64,000 nt of DNA. Source: UBA1672 sp051967755 (lineage in GTDB: Bacteria > Pseudomonadota > Alphaproteobacteria > Micavibrionales > Micavibrionaceae). The stretch's first letter is position 1. Each line of letters opens with the position of its first letter. Made by a program: the position numbers and the translations under genes. The DNA is taken from NCBI GenBank assembly GCA_051967755.1, contig JBQDYD010000002.1, forward strand, positions 62,001 through 126,000, in the 5' to 3' direction. The notes beneath the pieces were generated by a model that saw only the letters and a list, made by a program, of their open reading frames with translations, had not been told where the DNA came from and did no database searches. Of this stretch, positions 41,931 to 50,941 are shown piece after piece.

Positions 41931-44732
41931 TTAATGGGCTTCTGCCCAGTTGCTACCCTGACCGCCTTCTGCGTCTAGCGGAACGGAAATACTTACACCG
42001 TTGATTTTAAATGAATTTTCCATTGTTTCTTTGACGATGGATAAGGTTTTTTCAACTTCGCTCTCTGGGACTTCGAAAATTAATTCATCATGAACCTGAA
42101 GCAGCATTTTTGCGGATAATTCGGCCTTTTCTAGTGCCGCAGGCATGCGCGCCATGGCGATTTTCATGATATCTGCGGCTGTACCTTGCAAGGGCGCGTT
42201 AATGGCTTGGCGTTCTGCACCGCGTACACGCATTTGGTTTTTATCCTGAATACCCGGAATAAAGCATTTACGGCCGTATAACGTGACCACATAGCCATCT
42301 TTCTTGGTCTGTTCCTTGGTTTCATCCATAAAGGTTTCAATCTCATGAAAGCGCGCGAGATAGCGTTTTATAAACTCTGTGGCTTCACCAACCGGGCAGC
42401 CAAGCTGCTTTGCGAGGCCAAAGCCTGAGATCCCATAAATGATGCCGAAATTTACGGCTTTTGCTTGGCGGCGGACTTCGGGCGTGACCTCATTGAGGGG
42501 AACATCAAATACGCGTGAAGCAGTAAGGGCGTGAATATCAACATTATCTTTAAAGGCTTGTTGTAATGCTTCCACTTTCGCCATTTCGGCGGCAAGGCGC
42601 AGTTCAACCTGACTATAGTCAACGGAAATCAAAGTGTTTCCTGCATCGGCGATAAAGGCTTCGCGGATTTTGCGCCCTTCTTCCGTGCGGATCGGGATGT
42701 TCTGCAGGTTTGGATCGGACGAGGCCAAGCGTCCTGTGCTTGTCCCTGTCATGTGATAGGATGTGTGCACGCGCCCTGTTGCGGGGTTTATTTCATTTTG
42801 CAAGGCGTCCGTATATGTGGATTTTAGTTTGGCCAAGCCGCGATGCTCCAGAATTTTTTGAACAATTTCATGTCCTTCAAGGGCAAGCTTCTCCAGAACA
42901 TCCACGGATGTGGAGTAGCTGCCTGTTTTGGTTTTCTTACCGCCTTGCAGGCCCATTTCATCAAATAAAACTTCACCAACCTGTTTGGGGGATGCGACGT
43001 TAAATTCACGCCCTGCCAATTCATGAATTTCGCCTTGCAGTGTTTCAAGCTTCTTACCGAAATCTTCGCTCATGTCATGCAATGTTTGCGGGTCAACTTT
43101 TATGCCCTCCAGCTCCATCTGCGCAATCACAGGGATCAGGGGGCGTTCAATTGTTTCGTAAACGCGCGTCATTTTCTCGCGCGCCAATCGCGGTTTGAGG
43201 GTGTGATACAGCCTTAAGGTCACATCCGCATCTTCGGCGGCGTAGGTGAGGGCGTCTTTGATCGCCACCTTATCAAAGGTCACCTGTGATTTGCCTTTGC
43301 CTGCAACCTCTTCATATTTAATCGGGGTGTGATCACAATACATAATGGACAGATTATCCATGGAATGGCTGTGACTTGCGCCGTCCAGCACATAAGAGAT
43401 CAGCATCGTATCATCGCACGGCGTTAGGGCGATGCCCTCTTTTTTAAACATCTGCCAGTCATATTTCATATTATGACCGATTTTGATAACGGATGCGTCC
43501 TCTAATAGGGGCTTTAGTATCTCAAGGCACTCGGCTTTATCCATTTGCGGCGTGTCATCATCACTGGCGGCGCCGAATAAATCAGTTTCCTGAGCGTGGC
43601 CGAGCGGGATATACGCGGCCTTGCCAACGGTGCTGGCGATGGAAATACCAACCAAATCGGCCTTGGCGGGCGTTAAGCTTGTGGTTTCTGTATCAATCGC
43701 CAGAATACCTGTTTGGTAGGCGTCTTCGACCCAGCTTTGCAGGGTTTTGGCATCATTAATCAGTGTGTACTGATTATCGGCAACGGGCGGCAGGCTGATT
43801 TGTTCGATATGGGCTTCGCCCTCATTCTGCGCTTGTTTTGGTTTTGCGGGTGCAACGGTTTCACCGCCCAAACGTTTAATGATGGAATTGAAAGCGTGTT
43901 TTTGTAAAAACGCCATCAATTCGGGCTTATCAGGATCATGGGTTTTAAGATCTGCGAGCGGAACAGGCACGGGCGCATTTTCGTCCAGCTTGACCAGTTT
44001 TTTAGAAATGCGCGCATCTTCGGCATGTTCGATCAGTTTTTCGCGGCGCTTATTTTGTTTAATCTCGCTTGCGCGCTCTAACAGGGTTTCAAGATCACCA
44101 TATTCATTAATCAATTGGGCGGCGGTTTTAATGCCGATCCCGGGAACGCCGGGGACGTTATCTACGCTGTCCCCCGCAAGTGATTGCACATCGACAACTT
44201 TATCTGGGGTAACGCCGAATTTCTCTACGACTTGCTCTTCCTCAACCCATTTGGCTTTCATCGGGTCAAGCATGCGCACGCCCGGCTGCACCAGTTGCAT
44301 CAGGTCTTTGTCTGAGGAAACAATCACCACTTTCTTGCCTGCCTCAACGGCTTGCTTGGTATAGGCGGCGATTAAATCATCGGCTTCATATCCTTCAACC
44401 TCCAGCGCGGGCATATCAAAGGCCTCAGTCGCCTCACGGATCAGCGGGAATTGCGGTTTTAAATCTTCGGGCGTTTCATCGCGGTTGGCTTTGTAATCGG
44501 CGTAAATCTCATTGCGGAAATTTTCACGCGCTGCGTCGAAAATCACGGCGATATAGGGCGCGTGATAATCATTGAGCATTTTCAGCAGCATATTGGTGAA
44601 ACCATAGACCGCGCCGACCTCTATGCCATCAGGGTTGGTCATGCCCGCCTGACGGGAATAGGCCATTGCGTAATAGGCGCGGAAAATAAATCCCGATCCA
44701 TCGATTAAAAACAGTTCATTCTCTTCACTCAT
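41931..44732 (-). CDS. polA: DNA polymerase I
   Basis: It is the repair and Okazaki-fragment polymerase. The 933-residue protein has all three parts: the N-terminal 5'-3' exonuclease (LFLIDGSGFIFRAYYAM at about 7-23; helix-hairpin-helix VPGVPGIGIKTA), the 3'-5' proofreading domain with intact acidic motif DTETTSL (about 347-353), and the polymerase domain (SVDYSQVELRLAAEMA, RRQAKAVNFGIIYG, QVHDELIFEVP). The sequence looks complete and ordinary. It ends at the terminator 41873-41912. Confidence 0.98.
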   Translation of the reverse strand: MSEENELFLIDGSGFIFRAYYAMAYSRQAGMTNPDGIEVGAVYGFTNMLLKMLNDYHAPYIAVIFDAARENFRNEIYADYKANRDETPEDLKPQFPLIREATEAFDMPALEVEGYEADDLIAAYTKQAVEAGKKVVIVSSDKDLMQLVQPGVRMLDPMKAKWVEEEQVVEKFGVTPDKVVDVQSLAGDSVDNVPGVPGIGIKTAAQLINEYGDLETLLERASEIKQNKRREKLIEHAEDARISKKLVKLDENAPVPVPLADLKTHDPDKPELMAFLQKHAFNSIIKRLGGETVAPAKPKQAQNEGEAHIEQISLPPVADNQYTLINDAKTLQSWVEDAYQTGILAIDTETTSLTPAKADLVGISIASTVGKAAYIPLGHAQETDLFGAASDDDTPQMDKAECLEILKPLLEDASVIKIGHNMKYDWQMFKKEGIALTPCDDTMLISYVLDGASHSHSMDNLSIMYCDHTPIKYEEVAGKGKSQVTFDKVAIKDALTYAAEDADVTLRLYHTLKPRLAREKMTRVYETIERPLIPVIAQMELEGIKVDPQTLHDMSEDFGKKLETLQGEIHELAGREFNVASPKQVGEVLFDEMGLQGGKKTKTGSYSTSVDVLEKLALEGHEIVQKILEHRGLAKLKSTYTDALQNEINPATGRVHTSYHMTGTSTGRLASSDPNLQNIPIRTEEGRKIREAFIADAGNTLISVDYSQVELRLAAEMAKVEALQQAFKDNVDIHALTASRVFDVPLNEVTPEVRRQAKAVNFGIIYGISGFGLAKQLGCPVGEATEFIKRYLARFHEIETFMDETKEQTKKDGYVVTLYGRKCFIPGIQDKNQMRVRGAERQAINAPLQGTAADIMKIAMARMPAALEKAELSAKMLLQVHDELIFEVPESEVEKTLSIVKETMENSFKINGVSISVPLDAEGGQGSNWAEAH

Positions 44733-44781
44733 GAAAATTAATTTGGCTGACTCGCGCGGGTATGTCTAGGGTTTCTGTAGC

Positions 44782-45216
44782 CTATTTGCTTTCGTCATCA
44801 TCCTTAACCACAAGTAATTCTGCAAGATTATTTATTTCTATAGTTTTCGGAACGCAGAATGAGACAATGTTCTTTTTTCTAAGTTCTTCTTCGTGAGGGG
44901 TAATGAATGTGAAAATAATTTTGCTGGTCTCTAGAAATGTTTCGTTCATGCAGATTGCTGATGAATATTTGTTTTCACCTGCTTCTGTAATCTTTAAGGT
45001 AGCGCCGATTTCTTGATCTGTAAAAAATTCAACAAAGTCTACTTTATGAATTCCAATAGATTTAGGATATATAAATTTGAAATATCTACAATTTATACCT
45101 TTTGCTCTCTTATAAACAGACACCTCAAAATCAGCATCTTTATCACTCTTCCCACAAGCTAAAGCTTGAGTAGTGACGCATGTGACAAATAAAAAAGCTA
45201 GAATTATGAATCTCAT
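44782..45216 (-). CDS. Small secreted hypothetical protein
   Basis: From ATG 45216 this 144-residue protein has a clear signal peptide (RFIILAFLFVTCVTTQALA, then CGKS, which could be a lipobox-like LAC). The mature part has several Cys and an immunoglobulin-like or all-beta appearance. A longer frame to 45291 overlaps the upstream divergent gene and is less likely. It starts 48 bp past polA's start and is read in the same direction. Family unknown. Confidence 0.55.
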   Translation of the reverse strand: MRFIILAFLFVTCVTTQALACGKSDKDADFEVSVYKRAKGINCRYFKFIYPKSIGIHKVDFVEFFTDQEIGATLKITEAGENKYSSAICMNETFLETSKIIFTFITPHEEELRKKNIVSFCVPKTIEINNLAELLVVKDDDESK

Positions 45217-45309
45217 AGATAGAGCTTGCCAGACTAAAGAGACTGTGTCTATTTCTGAGTTACAGTTAATAGTAGTATGAATTTTCATCATTATGAGTGC
45301 GAGGTATGC

Positions 45310-46032
45310 ATGGGTAAATCAATTCGCTTAGAACGTCTTCTGTCCAACCTTGGCTATGGCGGGCGTAAGGAAATGGCGATGGCCATTAAAAATGAATGGT
45401 GTGAAATTGACGGGGAGCGCGTGCGTAACCCCTCTCTGTCGGTGGATCTGGACTGGGTGCGGGAGGGGCGCGTGACTTTTGACGGAGAACCGCTCGACCC
45501 GCTTTATCCTTTTACGATTATGTTGAATAAACCTGCGGGCTATACGTGTTCTCATAAGGATATTGATAAGATTGTCTATGATTTGCTGCCCGAGCGATTC
45601 GCCGCGCGAAAGCCGAAATTCGCCATGGCAGGACGGCTTGATAAATTCTCAAGCGGGCAACTCATCATGACTGATGATGGTGATTTAATTCACCGCATCA
45701 CCCATCCAAAACGCCATGCGCCCAAATATTACCGCGTGAGCGTGCGAGATGATTTGCGCGGGGATGAGACGGAATTATTCGGATCAGGTGAGTTTATGAT
45801 TAAAACGGAGGATACCCCACTAAAGCCTGCCTCATGGAGCGCGGAAGGTGCGCGCGAAGGGATTATGATTTTGCATGAGGGTAAGAATAGGCAGATCCGC
45901 CGTATGTTTGAGGAAATCGGGAATGAGGTTATCACGCTCCATCGCTATCAAACAGGCGGCCTTGAGATGGGTGATTTGGAAGAGGGTAAATGGCGCGTTT
46001 TGAGCGAAGCGGATATTGAGGAGATTTTTTAG
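45310..46032 (+). CDS. rsuA: RsuA-type 16S rRNA pseudouridine synthase
   Basis: This 240-residue pseudouridine synthase is of the RsuA/RluE/RluF group. An S4-like N-terminal domain (RLERLLSNLGYGGRKEMAMAI, about 6-26) is followed by MLNKPAGYTCSHKD and the catalytic Asp loop GRLDKFSSGQLIMTDDGDL (about 106-124). GKNRQIRRMFEEIGNEV is the C-terminal motif. ATG 45310 was chosen for GAGG 6 bp upstream. The precise target (e.g. U516 of 16S rRNA) cannot be told from sequence. Its stop overlaps the convergent gene at 46029. Confidence 0.88.
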   Translation: MGKSIRLERLLSNLGYGGRKEMAMAIKNEWCEIDGERVRNPSLSVDLDWVREGRVTFDGEPLDPLYPFTIMLNKPAGYTCSHKDIDKIVYDLLPERFAARKPKFAMAGRLDKFSSGQLIMTDDGDLIHRITHPKRHAPKYYRVSVRDDLRGDETELFGSGEFMIKTEDTPLKPASWSAEGAREGIMILHEGKNRQIRRMFEEIGNEVITLHRYQTGGLEMGDLEEGKWRVLSEADIEEIF

Positions 46033-46514
46033 TAATCATCTTTGCTGTCTTCAATAATATACTCTGCTTCAATGTCATTGTGGTTTCGCTTTTTTGCCTC
46101 TTCTATAATTGTGCCTGCGTATGCCCCTCCTGCCCCCAAAACTACCCAGAGAGGAACTCCTATGGCGCCACCAAGGGCCGCGATGCCTGCGCTTTGACCG
46201 TAGAATACACTTAATCCTATGCTTGTTCCAATGATGGCAAAGCGGCTAGCGGTTCCCCTTTGATCCCATAATTTGCTTTTTAACATTGAAGATATTTTTT
46301 TGATGATTGGGAATATTATCTTTCTGCTTTTAGTTTCTTTGATTGCGAGGGCGGCTTTTTTTCTATTGGGAATTTGTAATTTTCTAATGTCCAAGAGCGA
46401 TTCTAGCCAATCGATTAACATCTCTCTTTCGGAGTTATTGGTTTTTTCTAATACGGTTAAGGCGAAATCCGTCTTCGATGTCGTATTAGTATTCTTTGTC
46501 CTAATTGGTAGCAT
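46029..46514 (-). CDS. Hypothetical protein with Gly-rich hydrophobic hairpin
   Basis: This 161-residue protein is basic and helical for about 90 residues, then has two hydrophobic Gly/Ala-rich segments (about 92-108 and 110-135, IAALGGAIGVPLWVVLGAGGAYAG) and an acidic tail. It is probably membrane-associated via a hairpin, like some colicin- or holin-like or phage proteins, but no family is recognised. It overlaps the RsuA-like stop by 4 bp on the opposite strand. The structured intergenic region 46515-46955 lies upstream. Confidence 0.5.
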   Translation of the reverse strand: MLPIRTKNTNTTSKTDFALTVLEKTNNSEREMLIDWLESLLDIRKLQIPNRKKAALAIKETKSRKIIFPIIKKISSMLKSKLWDQRGTASRFAIIGTSIGLSVFYGQSAGIAALGGAIGVPLWVVLGAGGAYAGTIIEEAKKRNHNDIEAEYIIEDSKDDY

Positions 46515-46580
46515 TAATTACTCTTATAAATTACATTTTTGACAGCGCTGGATAGCCTTTAAAATCCGCCCAAAAAAGAA

Positions 46581-46748
46581 GCCCTAGAAACAAGTTCTGA
46601 GGGCCTTTGAGTTTGGGGTGATAAGCTGACGAAACTACCAGAGACTTTCGTCAGCAGCGGGTTGAACCGTTTTCACTTTACCTGAGCTTATTTTTTATTT
46701 TATGTGCTCGGGTCTGAATTCTTATTTTCTCACGTTTTCGTGTTTTTT
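46581..46748 (+). ncRNA. Candidate structured RNA in a 440-bp gene-free interval
   Basis: A series of stems is visible: GCCCT-AGAA/TTCT-GAGGGC (46581-46604), a perfect 10-bp stem GCTGACGAAA/TTTCGTCAGC with an 11-base loop (46625-46655), CCTGAGC/GCTCGGG extended by one pair (46680-46713), and a CACG-TTTT-CGTG hairpin with T6 (46731-46748) as a likely end. A GTCGTAA/TTACGAC hairpin follows at 46760-46779. The interval 46515-46955 has no credible ORF. The strand was chosen from the terminal T-run. No known RNA family was recognised. Confidence 0.4.
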
Positions 46749-46955
46749 CCATGATGTAAGTCGTAACATACATTACGACGATACAGCAAGAAATTATTCC
46801 GATACCCTGAGTAATTTTTTAATCCCCTAATTGGTTTTTGTCTTTGTTGTTTTTAATACTAACAGGGTGCGGGTCGATCTGTCAAAAAAATTAAATGATT
46901 TTCTTTAAAATTTTAATCTTGACAAAATTTTGCATAAAAAATGACCGATAAGCCT

Positions 46956-47825
46956 TTATTTCTGCGTATATTCAGTTTGGGTGGCAACATAGAAGGCAAT
47001 CGCCGCCGCGTTTGAGACGTTCAGGCTTTTGATGGCTCCTTGTGTTGGCAACTTGATAAGAGAATCACATTTCTCTCTGACGTTATGTCTAAGGCCGCTG
47101 CCTTCTGATCCTAAAACTAAGACCACTTTTTCAGGAGTCTTCATGCGCGGCGTTCCGCCAACGGCAAGTTTGTTATTAGATCCTTGTGCGGAACTGTTGG
47201 GGGAGCGATTCACCGCGTCCGCAATTTCTTGTAGCTGATCGATTGTGTGCTCGGCGCGTTCATCCAACCCGACGACCAAAAATCCGCCAGCTTGTAATTC
47301 TTCAATCGCGCGACTGAGATTCGTTGCTGTGGCGATTTTTAAATGATCAATGCCGCCGCATGCCGTTTTTGCCAAAACCCCATCGAGGGCGGGGGAATGT
47401 TTTTTCTGCATAATCAAGCCATCCATGCCAAAGGCACTGGCGCTACGGATGATGGCGCCGACATTATGCGGGTCAGTCACTTGATCAAGCATCGTGATAA
47501 AGGCGCGTTTTTCCAAATGATAAAGGATCGCCAGATCACGTTCATCCATTTCCTCAAGCTGAGAGCAATTAAGGGCTATGCCTTGATGTACGGCCCCTTT
47601 GGGTAGCATTTTATCAATTTTGTTATTGTCTACAATCGTTGGTTTCGGGCGTCTCAGGCCGCGATTAACCCCTTCGGTGATAGTTTTCTCAAAACTCCGC
47701 TGTGCTTGGGCGGTGATATACAACGCCTGCACGGCGCGCGCGTCATTAAGCCATGCCTCACGCACAGCATGAAGGCCGTACAGCATCGGGTTTGAATTCT
47801 TGTTGTTTTTTCTTTTTATCATCAT
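46956..47825 (-). CDS. rlmB: 23S rRNA 2'-O-methyltransferase (RlmB/TrmH, SpoU family)
   Basis: This 289-residue SpoU-family methyltransferase has an N-terminal substrate-binding domain starting MLYGLHAVREAW (about 14-25). The SAM-binding knot motifs are DQVTDPHNVGAIIRSASAFG (motif 1, about 114-133), LVLGSEGSGLRHNVREKCD (motif 2) and SLNVSNAAAIAFY (motif 3). This fits RlmB, which methylates G2251 of 23S rRNA in E. coli. An insert between motifs 1 and 2 is slightly longer than usual. It is read toward the structured interval. Confidence 0.92.
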   Translation of the reverse strand: MMIKRKNNKNSNPMLYGLHAVREAWLNDARAVQALYITAQAQRSFEKTITEGVNRGLRRPKPTIVDNNKIDKMLPKGAVHQGIALNCSQLEEMDERDLAILYHLEKRAFITMLDQVTDPHNVGAIIRSASAFGMDGLIMQKKHSPALDGVLAKTACGGIDHLKIATATNLSRAIEELQAGGFLVVGLDERAEHTIDQLQEIADAVNRSPNSSAQGSNNKLAVGGTPRMKTPEKVVLVLGSEGSGLRHNVREKCDSLIKLPTQGAIKSLNVSNAAAIAFYVATQTEYTQK

Positions 47826-47987
47826 TTTTCTTTTTTATTTCTGACACTTTTGCATATTTCCTCAGAAAACAAAATATTTTTTCTAAGCAGAAATGCAGGG
47901 TAACAATATTGCGTACTATACTTATGGAGTAATCCGTATATATTATTTTCCATCCCAAATATACAGACGGTGTGAGGAGCGTTCAGG

Positions 47988-49181
47988 ATGAGTAAAAAGC
48001 CGCCGAGTTTTCATGCGCATAAAATCATTGCGATGGGGCTTTATGTTGTGATGGCTATCTTGGTGATCGCGCCGATGAGTTTTGTTGATCCTGAAATGGT
48101 TGCGGTTAAATCACCGATTACATTCCAACAGAAATTCTTCCTTTTTAACGAAAGTGTCTATTTCCAACCCTTTGTTGAGTTGTTGTTTATTTCTATTGCC
48201 TCAATTTTATTGGGTTTGATAGTGATCGGTGCCGGAAAGGTGAAGGTGCGTGCAATAATATCTTTGGTGGCTTTGATCGGGATCTATTTGCCGTTTTCTT
48301 TTTTGATCTATTTGTTGCCGTCATTTTTTGATTTCATTTCGGATATGATACAAATCGGGTTCAGGCGTGTGATATGTGATCGTCATCATACCGGTATTGT
48401 CGCAACAAATAAGGGGTATTTATATGATTGTCCCTTGGGTCTTTATACATTTGTCTTTGTGATCTTTAAAAACATATTTGTTTTTATAAATCTGGTTATA
48501 CTTTCTGCATCTGCCGGGTATGCCTATGCGTATATTACACGCATGTTCCAAGCTGAGGAAAACTATCTGGAATTCCAAAAATATATAGATTTTTGTTTGT
48601 CTTTATTTGTGGGGAGTGTGCCGCTTGTTTTCGTCATGTTTATTGGATATCTCTTTGAGCTATATACATATGCGCTCTATCAGGTGTTTGTTGTGATCTC
48701 TATGGTGATTTCGTTTTTGCCGGTGATTAATTTTACATGCGATGAAATGAATCCCTATGGCGTGGTGTCTTTATCAATCAAAAAAACGGCGGCATTTGTT
48801 GGTGTCGCGTCGCTCGGTGCGATGATCGTCGGTTCTGTTGCATTGATGGTTGAGGTGTTTGGTAATGACAGTTTGCTGGCTTATTTGATGTATGGCGGCA
48901 TATCGTTTCAGCTTATGTTTGCATCCTATGTTTTTTTCTGTGTTCTTGTCGTTATCCTGATGACCACAAGTTATACCAAAAGCAGCGTAACCCTTGCCGA
49001 TGTATCCGGGGTTGTCGCATCATCTTTGGTTCTTGGTGTTCTTGTGTCTGTGCTGTTTTTGGATGCGACATCACGCGTGCAATATGTTTGGCATATTCAA
49101 AATGAATTGATTTCCCGTAACATTGCGCAAGCGTGTTTTATAGGCAGGAAGGGGATGGATTGTCCGTATGCCATGTTTTAG
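47988..49181 (+). CDS. Polytopic membrane protein, unrecognised
   Basis: This 397-residue protein has about nine to ten hydrophobic segments spread over the whole length (roughly 12-30, 55-80, 85-115, 145-180, 205-245, 260-285, 305-340, 345-365). The loops are poorly charged; two Cys near 131 and 137 (VICDRHH, YDCPLG) and two near the C-terminus (ACFIGRKGMDCPY) could form periplasmic disulfides. GAGGAGCG precedes the ATG. It lies between rlmB (divergent) and tRNA-Trp. I recognise no transporter motif. Confidence 0.65.
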   Translation: MSKKPPSFHAHKIIAMGLYVVMAILVIAPMSFVDPEMVAVKSPITFQQKFFLFNESVYFQPFVELLFISIASILLGLIVIGAGKVKVRAIISLVALIGIYLPFSFLIYLLPSFFDFISDMIQIGFRRVICDRHHTGIVATNKGYLYDCPLGLYTFVFVIFKNIFVFINLVILSASAGYAYAYITRMFQAEENYLEFQKYIDFCLSLFVGSVPLVFVMFIGYLFELYTYALYQVFVVISMVISFLPVINFTCDEMNPYGVVSLSIKKTAAFVGVASLGAMIVGSVALMVEVFGNDSLLAYLMYGGISFQLMFASYVFFCVLVVILMTTSYTKSSVTLADVSGVVASSLVLGVLVSVLFLDATSRVQYVWHIQNELISRNIAQACFIGRKGMDCPYAMF

Positions 49182-49330
49182 GCATGCGTTTTACCCTACG
49201 GTGCGCGGTTGCGTTATTATATGACACAGTGAAAAAATAAATTCGGACTCTAAATAGTTTACAAAAATTATCATCTCGTTTAAAAGTCTCAGACACGCTA
49301 TATTTATATGTGATATGGTGGTTCGTAAAT

Positions 49331-49406
49331 AGGGGTATAGCTCAGTTGGTAGAGCAACGGATTCCAAATCCGTAGGTCCCGGGTTCGAGTCCTGGTGCCC
49401 CTGCCA
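49331..49406 (+). tRNA. tRNA-Trp (CCA)
   Basis: The acceptor stem AGGGGTA/TGCCCCT has a G-C encoded CCA end, the D-arm is GCTCAGTTGGTAGAGC, the anticodon arm CGGAT-TCCAAAT-CCG gives anticodon CCA, and the T-arm has GGGTTCGAGTCC. In many bacteria secE-nusG follow this tRNA; here a surface-polysaccharide region follows instead. The stretches 49182-49330 and 49445-49651 around it contain no gene that I can support. Confidence 0.96.
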
Positions 49407-49421
49407 TTTTCATAAATTTTT

Positions 49422-49444
49422 GAAGCTAAGGCTTCGTTTTATAT
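49422..49444 (+). terminator. Terminator after tRNA-Trp
   Basis: GAAGC-TAAG-GCTTC hairpin followed by GTTTTATAT, 15 bp after the tRNA. Confidence 0.65.
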
Positions 49445-49651
49445 AGGCATACTTCGGCACTCTTGAACGGGGGGCGTTTTTTCTCTCTTGTTTGGGTGAG
49501 ATATGTTTACATGTAAAAAAACAATGTATGACTCGCACAAAGTTTGCGTTTTTTATAAGCTTTACATACATCTGGTTATCTCATAATAAGACAGGCTAGA
49601 TTGGGTTAGGTGGTGGAGCCTAATTCTTTGTTTATATAATTAGAAAAATAT

Positions 49652-50926
49652 ATGCGCATGATGTTAATCCAAAGGATTATCAAGACCGAAAACTTTCGAT
49701 CGCTATTTTTAATGGGGATTAGAGGTGCTGGGCTTGTTATTAAATTTGGTTTTACGCTGTTCGTTGCAAAGTTCCTGGCATTTGAGGCTTTGGGGTTGTA
49801 CGGGCTTATCTTTTCCGCGGCCATATTAACCAGAGTTATTATTGGGCTGTCTTTTTCTTACACGCTGAGCAGGAAAGCAGTGACGCAGTCTCTCGCGCAG
49901 ACATGTCATGAATATAAATATTATTGGTTTTATACATCGCTGGTTTATTTAAGTCTGATCCCAATCGGTATCGCATTAGGCGGTGTGTGCGGGGCTTTAT
50001 TCATTGCCAGTTTCGTGATTCTAATCGCCTATACAGAGCATCTGGCAAACGACATGTATGTGTTGCTTATGAACCTGTCTAAGCCCATCATAGCAAACAT
50101 CATTCATTTCATCAGATCGGGTGGGTGGATGTTACTCTTTATGATGGCAGCGTATCTGGTGCCTGATTTTAGAAATATCGAAACAGTGTTGTCTGTTTGG
50201 CTTGTCGGAAATTTACTCTCTCTTTTGCTTGTTATATTTGTCGTTAAACGTTGGCCTTGGAATAAAATTCCGATGAATATCCCGTTGCGACAGTGGATCA
50301 AAAAGGAGTTTGTAAAGTCCAAAACAATGTATGGCACCGAATGTTTGCAAACGATCACGACATACATAAACCATTTTCTGATAACTATTTTCTTAGGCCT
50401 GGAGCTTACCGGGGTTTATGTTTATTTCATGAATTTGAGCACTGCTCTTATAAATTTAATGCAAACCGGCATCATCCAAATCTACAGACCGAGAATGGTT
50501 GTTGCGTTTAATGCGAAAAAAGAATTTTTTGAGGTCTATAAGAAGGCGCTATTAAGAACGTCAGTAATCGCGGTCTCATTAGGCCTTATTGCGGGCGTAT
50601 GTTTTTATGAAATTACCATTATTCTGGATAAGAAGGCCGCGATAGACTCGATATACTTATTAATACCGATCTTGTTTGCGTTCCCGCTGACGATTGCCGC
50701 AGAAATTAACAAGCTTGTTTTCTATAGTATGCATAGGGATGATATTATTCTGAGGTGTATCATGCTGTCATTTCCGTTTACCTTGGCCATGAAGTGCATT
50801 TTGGTACCCACATTACAATTATGGGGGGTTGCGATCACTGTGGTTGCCACAGGCGCGGCGGCGATGGCGTTGACGTTTTATTATGTGAAAAAACTCAACA
50901 TTCAACAATATAGTCAAGTTAAGTAA
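49652..50926 (+). CDS. Polysaccharide flippase-like membrane protein (Wzx/MATE-like)
   Basis: This 424-residue polytopic protein has about 12 hydrophobic segments. The N-terminus (FLMGIRGAGLVIKFGFTLFVAKFLAFEALGLYGL) has the two-helix pattern of Wzx-type flippases, which move lipid-linked oligosaccharide repeats across the inner membrane. A central basic loop (about 205-230) and the LQLWGVAITVVATGAAAMAL C-terminal helix also fit. It is the first gene of a two-gene run with an acyltransferase 15 bp downstream. Confidence 0.78.
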   Translation: MRMMLIQRIIKTENFRSLFLMGIRGAGLVIKFGFTLFVAKFLAFEALGLYGLIFSAAILTRVIIGLSFSYTLSRKAVTQSLAQTCHEYKYYWFYTSLVYLSLIPIGIALGGVCGALFIASFVILIAYTEHLANDMYVLLMNLSKPIIANIIHFIRSGGWMLLFMMAAYLVPDFRNIETVLSVWLVGNLLSLLLVIFVVKRWPWNKIPMNIPLRQWIKKEFVKSKTMYGTECLQTITTYINHFLITIFLGLELTGVYVYFMNLSTALINLMQTGIIQIYRPRMVVAFNAKKEFFEVYKKALLRTSVIAVSLGLIAGVCFYEITIILDKKAAIDSIYLLIPILFAFPLTIAAEINKLVFYSMHRDDIILRCIMLSFPFTLAMKCILVPTLQLWGVAITVVATGAAAMALTFYYVKKLNIQQYSQVK

Positions 50927-50941
50927 CACTGAAGTAATCTA

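Noticed and set aside
46515..46955. rnpB, tmRNA or SRP RNA
   Set aside because: None of the conserved core sequences of these RNAs is visible on either strand.
49407..49651. Attachment-site duplicate of tRNA-Trp
   Set aside because: No second copy of the tRNA-Trp 3' end and no integrase were found in the following region, so insertion at this tRNA is not supported.
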